64,000 bases of DNA from Microplitis mediator. Lineage: Eukaryota > Arthropoda > Insecta > Hymenoptera > Braconidae. Positions 35,592 through 47,481 of this stretch are shown here, one piece after another. The stretch covers positions 24,322,422-24,386,421 of the forward strand of contig NC_079973.1 in the NCBI RefSeq assembly GCF_029852145.1, in the 5' to 3' direction. Each line of letters starts with the position of its first letter. Within the stretch, counting starts at the first letter, position 1. Position numbers and translations under genes: made by a program. The notes below the pieces were generated by a model. It was given only the letters and a program-made list of their open reading frames with translations. It did not search any database and was not told the DNA's origin.

Positions 35592-38500
35592 TTAATTATT
35601 ATTAGATGCGTTCTTCATGAAATATGTCAGCATGTCGATGGGAAGTGGAAAGACGATGGTGGAGTTTTTCTCTGCTGATATTGTGTTCAATGTCTGCAAT
35701 AATCATTTTTTATTAATATTTTTTTTCTAAATTTAAGTTACGTATAAGTATAATCAGTCTGAGTAATTTTGGCATGTCAGGGTAATTTGGACCTCCTAGA
35801 AATTATTGTTCAAATTAATTCAAAGTTAATTACACGTACGCTGTAAAAAATCGGGAGTGAATTCGGATTTTATTTCAATGCGGGTTTAGTCCGGAGTTAA
35901 AAAAAAATTACTCCGAATTTCGGGAGTAAATATGGAGTGATGGGGATTTTATTTGAATCCGCATCCACTTTATCCGCAATTAAAATGTGAAAATAAATTC
36001 CTCCAGACTGACTATGATATTTAATTTAAAAAATAATTTACCTGAAGGTAACGAAGTTGTAATGCTGCGGGAGAGTCACCGATAACTTCAGATGCTTCTC
36101 TCAATGCTCTGCTCGCCTTCTGTTCACCCTCTGCAGCGATAACCTGTTTGGAAAATAAAAATATTCATTTTTTTTCCAACCGACCGACCAATTAAGTGAA
36201 GTTGAAAAAAAAATAATTGACTAATTTTATTTAAATTAAAATCAAATCTTTTTTGTCAAACTCTAGTCCAGAGTCATCTTGTGTCCGTCTGTGAAATTAT
36301 TTTATCCAAGAGCACAAATATATCTACTACTGGTATTCATTTACTGATGAGATAACGAAAGGTAATGTCCGTTACTTCTTTAACGACATTAAAATTTTAA
36401 ATTAAATATGATAAGTAAAAAATACCTTTGCACGTGCTTCACGTGCGGCTTCGGCTTCTGCAGCCATCGCACGTTGCAATTGAACTGGCAGACGGACGTC
36501 TTTGCTGTAATTAAATCAAGGAATGAATTATTTAATTAATTGGTCCATTAAAAAAAGTTGAGTACTACACTGAAAAAAAGGATTTCGTGACGCGAAAAAT
36601 TTTTACTTCCCCCAAGAAATTTTTCGCATTATGAATTGAAAAAAAAAATTTTCTTGAGTCTAGAAATTTTTTGTTTTCATTTCATAATACAGAAAAATAT
36701 ATCACGTTACTAATTCCAAAAAGACATATATTCGTTATACACAGAAAAAACAGATATCTTGAGTCAAGAAAATATTTTTGAAGACAAACGTTTTCGGGAA
36801 CCAAATCAAGATTTTCTTGAGCCAAGAGAATTCGTCTTGATTGGAGAAGATTTCTACTTTATCTGAGAAAATTTAGGTCTCCAAAAAAATTTTCTTGAAT
36901 CAACAATATTTACCTTCAGTCGAGAATTTTTTTTTGTGTGTACGCCCTTTTAGCTTCAGGAACCTCTCTAAAGCCAAATGGGCATACAAATTTTATTTTC
37001 ACGGCCAATCATTTTGTAGACTTATTTTATAGCTAAAAATTTTTTACCAGGGGTTATCAAATAATTTTGGCTGAGTTTTTTTCGCAAACAAAATCTCTAA
37101 ATACAAAATACAGACCTTACATTGACGCACTACTGTCTAATCTAGCGAAGTGCGCTCCAATTATTTGATAATATTAGTTTGTTTAAGAGAAAAACTCGGC
37201 CAGAGTTTCCATTTACTGCACAAGTGCAATAAAGATACTACCGTTCGTGGACTTGAGTGTGACAGAGAGATAAGTGCGAACCCCTGTTAAGCCGAAATTA
37301 CGCGTTCTTTTGGCTTTCAAATTTTTTTTCCAATTTTCAGCTTTAGATCAAGTCTAAAAGTTCGAACTTAGTGACTAAAACCAAAAGGGCGAATAAATAT
37401 ATGTCCTTTTGAAATTACTGCCACGATATCCTGCGCCAAGAAATCCTTTTTTTCTAAATAAACGAGGAAATTAAAAAAATAAATATCGATTTTACATTTC
37501 AACCCGTTCGACTTTGATTCCCCAGGTGTCTGTCGCTTCATCCAGCGAAGCCTTAAAAAATAAAATATTTATATCTAAATATCGATCAGATAATTAACTT
37601 TGACATATATAAGTATTTAATAAACTAACTACTAGTTTTTGTAATTTTTTTTTTCTACACTGAGAATTATAATTTTTGACATTACCTGCATGTTTGTGGA
37701 AATTGTTTCGCGTTCACTCAATATTTCGTGCAGCGGCCTCGTGCCCATAGTATTACGCAATGTTGTTTGTGCAAGTAAACGTGTACTGTGATGGGCATTT
37801 TCAACATTTGCAATCGATATTGTTGCATTATTAACTCGGTAGTAAACTACTGCATCAACTGACACTGTCACGCTGTCTTTTGTTAGCACCTATTATTTTA
37901 TTTATTAATTAATATTAATATTTAATCGTTTATATTTTATATTAGTGCTAAATAAATAAATGATTACTTCTTGTGGCGGGATGTCATATGTACGAGTACG
38001 CAAATCAACTCGTGCATAACAATCGATACAGGGAAGTATAAAAAAAATACCTGAGGAAAAATATATATTTTTATTTATTAATTTATTTTTTTTCTTCATT
38101 AATTTTTTCATATTTATTATCTGCGTTTATTTATTTACCAGGGCCTTTAGCGCCACCAGATAATAATCTTCCTAGTCTAAATATAACCGCTCGTTCATAT
38201 TCTTGTACGACCTATAAATAAATATAATATATAATGAAGACTTTTTTTTTTTATTTGTAATTGAAAATTTTTATATTGTAGGAAATGCGACTTTTGTTGG
38301 ACGATTGGAACAGTTCATTATATTGCGCCATATTTCGCAATAAAAATACTTGATTTTGACTTTCCAAATTTATTTTAAAAAATTATTTTTGAGGTCATAG
38401 AGCAGTAAATTAATTTTGTTAATTTTTCAGGACAAAAAAAAATTAGGGCGCGGGAAAAAAATGAGCCACTGAGAAAAATTCAATTTTTTTATTCCAATGT

Positions 38501-39292
38501 ACGCGAAATTTGTTACTTTTTACTTGAATATATAATTGACAAAATTGGGATTAATTTTAAATTACCATTAGGAAATTTTTTTTTTTATTTTTGAATAAAA
38601 ATGGCGTAGCTCGAAGTAGTGAAAAAAAATATTTTTGACAAAAAATTAGTAAGGACGGAAATGTACATGTGAATTTTAGTAAAAAATGTGATTTGGAATA
38701 TATTTTCAGAGTATAAAAGACTCAAATATAATTCCCAGGCACGTTTTGAAAGAATTTTGAAAAAAAAAATTTTGCCAAAATTTTGAGGCTTTACTTTGCG
38801 GATTTTTTCGTATATGACTGAAAGTAAAAAAACATAAGTGCGAATTTTTTTACCCTTATTTTTATTTCGAATAAATTTTATTAATAATCAACTAATAAAT
38901 AATAAATATCATTGTAATTATTATCAATAAATTTATATATTTTACCTTGAAACAAATAAAAAGTGAAAATGGCATCGTAAGAATAACGAGGGCCCACGAT
39001 AGTCCAATTAAAACACTTCCACATCTTGAAAAATCCGCTGGTGTCTGAGTGTCAGCTACACGAAAAAAAAATGAAAAAATTGAATAAAAAAAAAAAAAAA
39101 AATTAATCAATACACCGCTTTAGGCAAATAATTGAATCGATAACCACAGAATCAAATAAACTCACCTCCAATAATACGCTTCCGTATGTCATCAGGACGT
39201 GAATTAACCAAAACAGGTGTCATGTTACCATTTCCTACAGTCGTCATTGGAATTGACATGCCAGGACTAATTCGAGATTCAAAACGCGCCAC
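35592..39292 (-). CDS. Mec2: Stomatin / Mec2-like band-7 (SPFH) membrane protein
   Basis: Nine exons: 39292-39166, 39055-38946, 38211-38139, 38050-37968, 37889-37686, 37551-37496, 36504-36426, 36143-36042, 35693-35592; all junctions keep frame with GT/AG borders. The spliced frame gives 311 codons before the stop. MEC-2/stomatins sit as hairpins in the inner plasma-membrane leaflet, oligomerise, bind cholesterol and tune ion channels. Visible features are a hydrophobic hairpin (about 54-79, CGSVLIGLSWALVILTMPFS) with the conserved Pro71, then the SPFH domain with FRLGRLL, DLRT..YDIPPQEV, LTKDSVTVSVDAVVYYRV and the STRLLAQTTLRNTMG helix, then the AAEAEAAREARAKV coiled coil and a C-terminal TIVFPLPIDMLTYF. 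The true start is uncertain: exon 1 opens in frame with GTG, so translation starts at Met12 or Met16 there, or in an upstream exon (candidate at 39831-39960). Confidence 0.93.
35838..35985. mobile_element. CTCCG-family element in stomatin intron 8
   Basis: Starts CGCTGTAAAAAATCGGGAG and contains GGTTTAGTCCGGAGT, ATTACTCCGAATTTCGGGAG and a terminal CCGCATCCACTT, the same pattern as 16031-16699. About 150 bp, right border approximate. Confidence 0.65.
36711..37417. mobile_element. Middle element of the nest
   Basis: The left end TAATTCCAAAAAGACATATA is mirrored by TATATGTCCTTTTGAAATTA at the right. Next to the ends, GCCCTTTTAGC (left, beyond the inner insertion) mirrors CCAAAAGGGCGAATAAATAT (right). 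Interior includes AATAATTTTGGC/CCAATTATTTGAT inverted motifs. Confidence 0.7.
36738..36942. mobile_element. Innermost element of the nest, TACACAGAAAAAA ends
   Basis: TACACAGAAAAAACAGATAT at the left and TTTTTTTTTGTGTGTA at the right, both including TA. Removing it restores a TTCGCCC-like join that matches the opposite arm of the middle element (GGGCGAATAAATA). Interior is rich in TCTTGAGTCAAG and TTTTCTTGAGCC motifs. Confidence 0.8.
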
Positions 39293-39830
39293 CTTAAAAA
39301 TTTCACTTGCACATTAATTTCTCCCGATTAAATAAAATTGAAACAAAAAAAAAAATAATTAAAAATTGAGTAACAAAAATTACTTAGCGCAAAAAATCTC
39401 CGAGCAATTAAAAGTTTTTTAATACTTGTCAGTGATACACAGTAAAGTCAAATAAACTAGCTAATTAAAATATGTACATAAGTAACAACAAGTTAAATTA
39501 AAAAAACTTTGCTAATTAAAACAATGTTTCAAAAATTCACCATCGGCCCTTGCGTATATTCAAATTCAAAAATTTTTTTAACTTCACCAGTCGATTATTT
39601 AAAATTACGCACTAAATTATTAAAAAAAAAAAAAAAAACTATACATATATATCTATATGTATAAAAATAATATATACTTTCAATTATTTAAAAATATATA
39701 TTTTGAAAAAAATGATAAATTTGAACAGTAAAATTTGAACGGTAAAAAAATGAGTAGCAAATAAATTTAAATTGCGAATGCGTCCGCATGTAGAGCTCGG
39801 AAAAAACAGCAGGGGTATGTCCTTACATAC

Positions 39831-39960
39831 CTTGACGTTACAAACTGGACAGTGGTATATAAAAGGTTGCCACGACAACAGGTAGTGGAAGTCTGGGGTA
39901 AAATTGTCGCCGCCGCTGTCTATCGCCCAATGATAAGCTTCCGTTGGACATCGACGGCGA
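39831..39960 (-). other. Possible upstream stomatin exon
   Basis: On the - strand an open frame encoding EAYHWAIDSGGDNF..LLSWQPF..HCPVCNVK ends at a strong donor AAG/GTATGT at 39830. In the frame that fits exon 1 at 39292 it is open back to a TAA near 39975. No start codon was seen in it, so it would need another exon upstream or be 5' UTR. Not recognised as part of known stomatins. Confidence 0.25.
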
Positions 39961-40592
39961 GTAATAACTTGTTAAATATGTATGTTATTAACATTCATAA
40001 ATAATATATAAGTATGCGTGGAAACACTTCCATCAGTTGTCTGTTATTTTATGTCACAATTTATTACTATAAATAGTATCTGAATGTACGCGGATTGGAT
40101 CAAATTTTAATCGAGCACAAGGATGATTATTTAAATGCTGACTGCTCAATTAAGGGTCGGACATTTAGTATAAATTTGTCGTAGTATTTTATGGTATTAT
40201 ATTATTTTTGTAGTATTTCCATGACGTGATAATGTTGTACAGTTTAACCGAACCCTCTATAGGTACTAATGTGATAGGAAATTTATAAATATAATATATA
40301 GCTGTAATGACTTTGTATTGGCCAAGGTCTCCTCTAGTTCACGATCATCGATTTACAACAGCTTTAGAGTTATTTTAATATCAAATTATATTCAATGAAA
40401 TAGAGGCAATAATATGTCTGAGGAATTCCTTTTTATTGATTATTAATAAGTGAGTTGTTAATAATTTAATGACAAGACAAATAAATTATTTTATTGTCAT
40501 TACAGATCGAAAAGGGTCAAAATAGGTCAATTAGAAAAATTATTAATGAGTAGGGTGAATTTTTATTAATAGAAAAAATTTAATTTTTATTT

Positions 40593-41492
40593 TACACGGA
40601 AAAATGGACGAATTTTGATTATGCTGTTGACTGAACTTGAAACAGGAAGTTAAGTCACCGAAAAATTGTTGTACTGTAATTATTATTGTAAACCTCTAAA
40701 ATTTTTTATGCTCTTCTATAATTCCGAATTTAGACAAATAATTTTTCGTACAGTTTATCGATAAGTTTCCCAAAGAGGAAAGTAAGACAGGGCCAGGCTT
40801 GGCCCAAGTATGTAGAACCTTGGGCCAAGCTTGTAAGTCAGCCTTGGTAGAAGTCTGGAATGATAACACGGGGCCAGTCCTGGTTGCCAGGCTTGACCCA
40901 GGCTTCCTTGCCAGACCTGGTCCATACATCGAAGAAACGAATAAATTTAATTTAAAAAAAATTTTATTATTATTAACCTCGTAGAGTTCATGATCATTAA
41001 CGTTTAAAGTATCTAAGGAAGGTATATGATGTGAAAAAAACTCGGCGAAATTTCTGCTGGGCTCTAGACACGAACTGCCTTCTTTTTTATTGCTGGGTCT
41101 AAACGGTAGCTACTGGACAAACTTACTAATTTTGAACTGATACATTTATATGATCTACTTATTAAACCATAGGTATAACCAAACTTGGGTAATCCTACCT
41201 TGGTCCAAGCCTGGGTTGCCATTGGACGGCCAAGGCTAGGTTACCCAGTCTTGGCCCAAGCCCGGGTAATCATTGTAACGGCCAGGACTGAGTTCCCGAT
41301 CTTGAGCCAAGCATGGGCCAATATAGATGTGCCAAAGCTAGGTTTCCCAGTGCTGGGCCAAGTAGGGCCCCGTCGTTCAATTCTCGCAGCTCCTGCATGG
41401 GTTTAAGTGTAATATTTTTTTTAGTGCAGTATAATAATTTTTTGGTGACTTCCTGTTTCAAGTTGCGTCAACAGGATAATAAAAAATTGTGC
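40593..41492. mobile_element. 0.9 kb inverted-repeat element with TTGGCCCAAG subrepeats
   Basis: Arms at 40612-40675 and 41425-41485 are inverted copies: GAAACAGGAAGTTAAGTCAC on the left and GTGACTTCCTGTTTCAAGTT on the right, next to TTATGCTGTTGAC/GTCAACAGGATAA. The interior carries many CTTGGCCCAAG/CTTGGGCCAAG units at 40785-40925 and 41195-41365. Short frames on both strands here are repeat translations. Related ends occur at 51737-52042. The outer left end is TTTACACGGAAAAA. Confidence 0.8.
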
Positions 41493-41706
41493 ATTTTTCA
41501 AGTCCGATTCTCCGAGACCCAGAAATGAATTTTTTTTCTAAATCCAAAATTTCGATTTGTATAAAAAAATTATTTCATGTAAAAATTTGGGATTGAGAAT
41601 GAATAAATATTTTGAATTTACTAGGGAATATTTTGTTAATTAGCATTTAACGACTTTTTGAAATAAAAAACAATAAAAATAAATTTTAATAGCAGTAAAA
41701 AAAAAA

Positions 41707-44700
41707 CTATTTATTTTTTTTATCATACACAGAATTATCATCAAATTTTTTCTTGATACAACTTCTGATCACTAATTTTAAAAATTTATAAAAAATGAAT
41801 ATATTTATTGCTAGTATCACAATAAGAAATATGTAAACATCAATAAGAGCCTCTTGATACCAAGACAAAGATGTTACGGAAGCCTTCAAAAATTTTTGAC
41901 CGTTGCCACGTGCGATGTATTCCGCCCACCAGACCGCCGTCTTTAGGGGCGACTCTGGACGATCATGCCAAGCTTTTTGCAGCAGTTTCGCATTTTTCTG
42001 GTAACTAAATAGTCAGATAATAAGAGCGGTGATTAAAAAAATATGAGGACTGTATTTTATTTATTTTAACAAGATTATTTATTTATATTTATGTTATTAG
42101 ATAAAGCTTGACCGCGTTTACCTCGAGTCGTTGAACACACGATCGATCGCAGATCTCAGAGTTTTAGCGTTGAAATTATTCCATTTGAGCACAACAGCGA
42201 CTCCGCGGTTTTCAGCCGCCGCCGCGTTATTGAACTGATCTCCGTACATCGGAACAACCACCATGGGAACCCCAGCACTGACGCCTTCGCTGATACCCAA
42301 CAAACCCCCGTGGGCCAAATAACATTTCACATTTGGATGCCCTATAAAAATATTTAATGTTTGTCATTTATATTCATGTATATTTTTCTTACTTCTTAAA
42401 ATATATGATTTCATATTTTTCTTGCTCTGTAATTTTTATAATATTTTTTTAGGGAATAAAGTTATTTATGAGTCAGGCATAGTATGAATATATAAAACTC
42501 CATCTTGTAGAATTTATCTTATGTTATTTTTTATAAATAAATGTATCTAGTAAATAGTCACAAAATTTTATGACAAAAAATATGTATAAATTATTTTTTT
42601 TTTCCTTAATTATTAGGAGTCTTCAATATAAATCACTTTTAAATTTAAAAAAGACATGCAGAATATTGATAAGATTAAATTTTTCTATCACTAATAATTA
42701 AGTAGTATATCTGTGTATATATGTAGATATGTACATATCTGCTTTGTACAAAATATTTAATTGAAATTTTTTTAAAAATATTTAATCGACATTTCGTAAT
42801 ATGTTATAGTATTGGGAGAAAATTGAATAAATGATATGATAAAATATAAAAATAACCATGTCATTTAATAAATAATAAAAACAATCAATTTTATCTTATA
42901 TCTACAACCGGCATATTTATCTAACATCAATCATAAGCATTAAAATCATTATTTCCTCTTTCATTTCAGTAAATCAATAAAGAAAAAATAATATACAGCA
43001 AACAATTCAGGTTATCAATTTTTTTAATATTTTTATCTTATAACAATTCAATTTTCGATTGACTTATCATTTGATAAAAAAATTTTTAAATCGTATTATT
43101 GTCAATTTTTTATTGCAGGTCATATTTTTTATTCAAATTAAATCTAAATTTTTATCCTTTTTAAATTTTATTAAAAATATTTTTTTTTATTTTTAAAGCT
43201 ACGCCATTTTACTCGTAAAAAAAAAATAAGAAATTATGTTACTGACGTTAGCCAACGTCTGATTTTTGGATTTTTCCAAAACGAGAATTTTAAAAATAGT
43301 ATATTACACACGTAGGAAGGAAATTAGGACATTTTAACACACGTGTATAATTGCCTGACAGTTCATACTTTTGCTCCGTTTGTAGGGAGAATGGCGCATG
43401 CGCAAATTTTTATCATTAGTTTTCTCATGAATGAAAAGAACGACTTTCTTCCCTCTAAACAGGGCAGGAATTTAAACTTACGGTATAAAGGTAAAAAAAA
43501 ATTAAATTCAAGCAACCATGTTTACTTAACTCATAATACTAAAAACACGAATAAATTTACTAAATCGAAGTATAATTTTTCTTATCTTTATAACCATTGT
43601 TTAAATCTACTCATAAATTTATACAGACAATGCATTTTTACTAAAATTAAGAAAATATTTACTTGGCACTATTTAAATAAAATAATACTTAAATCAAGAA
43701 ATTTTACTTGGAAATATACACTTTTTCTCTCAGTGTAAACATCATTTTTTTGTAGGTTACAAATATTTTCTACTATCTATGAAATGATTTCTTAATAGTG
43801 AAGATATCATGTCTTAAGAAATGACTTCTTAACTATTAAGAAATCATTTCTTTGATAGTATAAAATATTTGTTACATACAAAAAAATGATGTTTAAGAAA
43901 TGATTTCTTAAACATCATTTACTAAGAAATCTTTTTTAAATGCTAAGAAATCCTTCTATCAGTGTAGGGCAGTAAAGTGAGAAATGTCTCAGATCACATT
44001 ACTGCCCTAGGTGTGTAATATACTATAAATAATCCCGAGTCTAAAAACAAATTCTAGTTTAATCCTCAAAAGCTTCAATTCCTTTGATGTTTCATTTGCC
44101 GCCCAGAAAGTACACAGCAAAAAATATTGTGTAAAATCAACACAGTTTGTGTGTTAAAAACGGTTAACACGAAATTTGTGTTGAAATTTTAACACAAGAG
44201 GGCGCAAAAAATTCCACAGTAACACACAAAATGGGTTAATAAAGAGTGTATAACACATTCTTTCTGTTACAAAATAAAGTGACACATACTTTGTGTTAGT
44301 TTAACACACTATAATTTTTAACACAAACCGTTTTCGACACAAATACACAATATTTTTTATTGTGTAACTCTACGTTAGTACTAAAAATCCTCAATGAGAA
44401 CTATGAGGTCTAAATGCGAATAATTTATCGATTTTAAATTATAAGTAAGACCTCAAAATCCTCAAAGAATGAAAAGTCATATTTCGGACTTCTAACAATT
44501 TTAGATAAAAAAGGGAGGGGAGAGAATACCTCTAATGAGACTTTTGAAGTTCAAATGCGGATAAAATTATTCTTGTATTTTTTGAGTATTTTGAGGCTCT
44601 AATCCAGATTATGTTTCTTCAGTTTAGTTGATTTGTTGAAACAAAAATCCGTAAATTCTTAATTGTCTACTTCAGGACCACAAAAATTAATTTAATTATT

Positions 44701-45813
44701 TTTTTAAAAATATAATAAATACGTACGAAGTATAGCAGCTTGCGGTACCCATTTCTTGATAAGAACATTACTAGGTATATTAGGTAAATTTTCAGTTTCC
44801 CATTTCCAAATAACTTTTCGCGGGATATTACCGATAACTTTCAGAATATCATCGAGAGTATCATTAGTCATTGAGCTCGCTTTAATCATAGATCCCCAGC
44901 TAAAGAACAGGACGCCTTCATAAGCATTATCAAGGTACTGCTGTAGATCATTCGGCAATGGAGGCGGATTAATATGTATTCCTCCGACTTCCACGACATT
45001 TGGTAAATTTGGTTTAGGGCCGTGCAACGAATAATGTGTATTTACAAGTACAGCTGAGGTGTTACGCGCAATATCATGTAGCGGCTTACTCGATCCGAAA
45101 GCCTCATCAATAATCTTCTGAGTCGGCCAATTAAATGCGACTTGATAGAATACTTTCATATATAACAGACTGATAGTATTGAATGTGCGTTCAATAAAAT
45201 TCATATTGGGGGCAAATCCATGGAATAACGAGGGTACATAACTTGGATTATCCAGATTACCTATTCGACCGTTTGCCCATGGCATCATAACATGCGATGA
45301 CAGCCCAATAAACGGGGGATTATTTAAATAATCAACTATTGCTAACGAACAGTCGCTATTAAATATTTCCGTGAGTATCAAATCAAACTTTGGCTTACGG
45401 TTAATTAAATTTTTAACTTGCGGTAAATTTAATGCATCTTCACAAGATTGCAGTCCCATGCTACGTAAGTAAAATAATTCTAAAAATGGCGTCAACGGTG
45501 TATGGAATATTTTTTTCAAATCGACGACGTTTAAAAATGGATTGAATTTATTTATCAAACTTATGTCATGATAATTATTTATCGTGTTATTTTCACGCGG
45601 AAAATATGATATTACTGTAACATCATGGCCACGATTTGCCAATTCTACAAGAAGTGGCTCGAAAACGTCAAAATGACTTTTTCCGGGGTGACTAAAAAAT
45701 CCTAGAATTTTAAACTTTTTATCTGCGACACTTTCCAAAGCACTTGCGCTGTTAATTAGATGAATAATTGTCAGTAATAACAGTAAAAAAAATTTTTTCA
45801 CAGTCATCGTCAC
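41707..45813 (-). CDS. UDP-glycosyltransferase (UGT), complete
   Basis: Transfers a sugar from UDP-sugar to small lipophilic molecules (toxins, hormones, odorants), acting in the endoplasmic reticulum lumen. Three exons: 45813-44727, 42341-42122, 42004-41707, giving 534 residues, normal for the family. Residues 1-25 are a signal peptide. PGKSHF with His47 fits the catalytic histidine. FDLILTEIFNSDC (about 143-155) fits the aglycone domain. WVPQAAIL-RHPNVKCYLAHGG (exon 1/2 junction, Arg363 split) with GVPMVVVPMYGDQ is the UDP-sugar signature. A C-terminal membrane helix (about 488-508) is followed by a basic cytosolic tail ending KKNK, a dilysine ER-retrieval motif. Introns are 2385 and 117 nt; the long one is packed with nested transposons. 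Donors are GTACGT and GTAAAC. Subfamily number cannot be set from sequence alone. Confidence 0.95.
43296..44026. mobile_element. Element with ATAGTATATTACACAC ends
   Basis: ATAGTATATTACACACGTAG at the left is mirrored by CTAGGTGTGTAATATACTAT at the right. AATGTCTCAGATCACATTAC near the right end links it to 16228-16363. Inside, 43735-43950 is a further inverted repeat built on AAACATCATTTTTTTGTA and AAGAAATGATTTCTT motifs. The 131-codon frame at 43343-43738 has no recognised domain. Confidence 0.75.
44033..44622. mobile_element. CCCGAGTC-family element, 3'-truncated, interrupted
   Basis: It follows the element at 61563-62037 closely: TCAATTCCTTTGATGTTT, GAGGTCTAAATGCG and TTTTGAGTATTTTGAGG are shared. 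It stops where the other copy continues with TTCTCAAAGTGG, so the right end is missing. The element 44111-44365 interrupts it. Confidence 0.75.
44111..44365. mobile_element. MITE-like element rich in AACACAAA, TA-flanked
   Basis: TACACAGCAAAAAATATTGT and ACAATATTTTTTATTGTGTA form its inverted ends. The interior is repeated TTAACACAAA/TTTGTGTTAA. The related copy at about 61640 reads CAGAAAGTAACTCAAC without interruption, whereas here it is CAGAAAG-TA-element-TA-ACTCTAC, showing a TA target duplication. Confidence 0.9.
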
Positions 45814-46752
45814 TTATTTATTGCAAACGATCACTAGAAACGGACCAACCGATAGAGATGACCCCACACTTAGTGACCTTGTTTTAAATTTTAATTCAAT
45901 CGTTAACTAAATAAACGAGCTGACATTATCGTATATATTATATATCACTCATATCATACTAAAGTAACAGGAGAGACTGTTGACAGTGAACTGAACATCA
46001 TAGATGAGTTGCTTGTATAATCTTTGGCCCCACTCTACCTCTGAGACTTAAATTACAACAACCTTTAGATAAAAATATTTCTGGCTTAACTGTTACTTCC
46101 TTTTTTTATCGCGTATCTATTTTCTATTACTAATAGTATTACTTTTAATCCTGTTATTTAATTACGGTTGTGTTGTTACTAAAAATAAAAAATGTAATAA
46201 AGTAAGACGACTTTCTTTTAATTTTTAAATTTATAAAGCAAAGAAGGTGCTCGTTGTAGTTAAAAACTGGTGGGGATAATTATCAGTAGAGGGGATTTTA
46301 GATGCTTTGTTCGTTAGAAAATTATTTTAGGTTGAAGGTCTAGTTACGTCACTAGTTAAATATTTATTTAGGAAGGGCATTACTATTACTTTTCATTCTC
46401 GAGACGAAAATTTAAGCGTAAAGATAAATCTAAATACAAATATTTTAAAATATATATTCAATTGGTAAATTATGGAGAAAATGAATTTATAGAAATGATT
46501 TTTTATGTTCGGCTGAAATGCGTACATGCATTTTTTTTATGTGTAAACTAAAAAAAGACTTTGCGTCTCAAAATTTGATTCCTTATCTATCTTCAAATTT
46601 TGGGCTGGTACCTTTTGGATATTTTCTGTCAGTATATGTATATGTATGTGCAACAAATAATCGATAAAATACTAACTCAACGCTAAAATGTATATCAATA
46701 GACAATAAATAAATAAACAAAAGTATTTTGTTAATAATAAATAAATATAGAG

Positions 46753-47481
46753 TAGGGGAAACCGGGACAGGGCGGCCCCCCTAAGCAAATTATCACTTTT
46801 TGTGGCTTTCAACTATGATCACTTTACTTTTGTCTTATTTTGAACAAATTTCTGGACATTTTGCCAAAACTCTGAAAAAAAATTTTTTTTGGGGCAAGGA
46901 GGCCCACCTCCAAAAAATGATAATTTTTTTTTTTTTTTTTTAATCGTTTTGATCGTTAAGAACGTATTTATTAATCTTGAAAACTATTTTCACTTTTATG
47001 TTACTCAAAAAAAATTTTTTAAGGTGAAATAAATCGTTTCCCTAATTTTACTAAAAAAAAAATTGATTGTAATTATTTTTTCACAGCTATTGCAATAAAG
47101 TTGAATTTGAATTTAAAATTGACGCCAAAAAAAAGCAATTCTATATTTATTTTTTGTCATTACTTTTAACCCAAAAAACGACTTTTTTAATTTTTTAGAC
47201 TATTGATAATTTTATTTAATTTCAAAAATTTATCAACTAAAAAAAAAATTTTTATTTTTGAATATTTTATATGACCAAATTTGCCTCAGAGAAAGAGAAT
47301 TAGCCAAAAAATATGGAAAAATCATTTTTTCAAAATTTTCGGCTGGTTCATTTTGCCCCGGGTGTCATGCGTAGGGCTAAAATTGCGCCAATGTATCGGA
47401 TTTATTGTAATTAGATGACAAAAAAAAAAATTTTTTTTTTACCAAAATTTCAGGTGGGCCTCCCTGCCCCTGTCTCCCCTA
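46753..47481. mobile_element. Element with TAGGGGAAACCGGGACAGGG ends
   Basis: TAGGGGAAACCGGGACAGGG at the left is mirrored by CCCTGCCCCTGTCTCCCCTA at the right, each with TA at the edge. The interior is A/T-rich with runs of T and A and no gene. TTTTGCCCCGGG at 47352 resembles patches at 12190-12262 and 63610-63640. Confidence 0.75.

Larger units (their letters stand above)
36567..37457. mobile_element. Outer element of a three-level nest (AGGATTTCTTG family), stomatin intron 6
   Basis: Left end ACACTGAAAAAAAGGATTTC plus GTGACGCG; right end GCGCCAAGAAATCC plus TTTTTTTCTAA is its inverted mate. The left arm continues with CCCAAGAAATTTTTCGCATT as in other family members. The middle is filled by the element at 36711-37417. 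Confidence 0.75.
39293..41706. other. Intergenic region between stomatin and UGT genes
   Basis: Holds the presumed stomatin 5' region (with the possible exon at 39831-39960), unique A/T-rich sequence from 39960 to 40590, and the element at 40593-41492. No other gene recognised. Confidence 0.5.
43227..44697. mobile_element. Outermost element of a nest in the UGT intron
   Basis: The left end AAATTATGTTACTGACGTTA then GCCAACGTCTGATTTTTGG and right end AATCCGTAAATTCTTAATTG then TCTACTTCAGGACC are diverged inverted copies. They match the two arms of the intact palindrome at 51126-51350. Everything between them (43296-44622) is later insertions. Confidence 0.65.

Noticed and set aside
40696..41528. 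Several frames of 61-77 codons on both strands
   Set aside because: They are translations of TTGGCCCAAG repeats within a mobile element.
43343..43738. 131-codon frame in the UGT intron
   Set aside because: It lies within a mobile element bounded by TAGTATATTACACAC repeats, is A/T-rich and has no recognisable domain or transposase motif.
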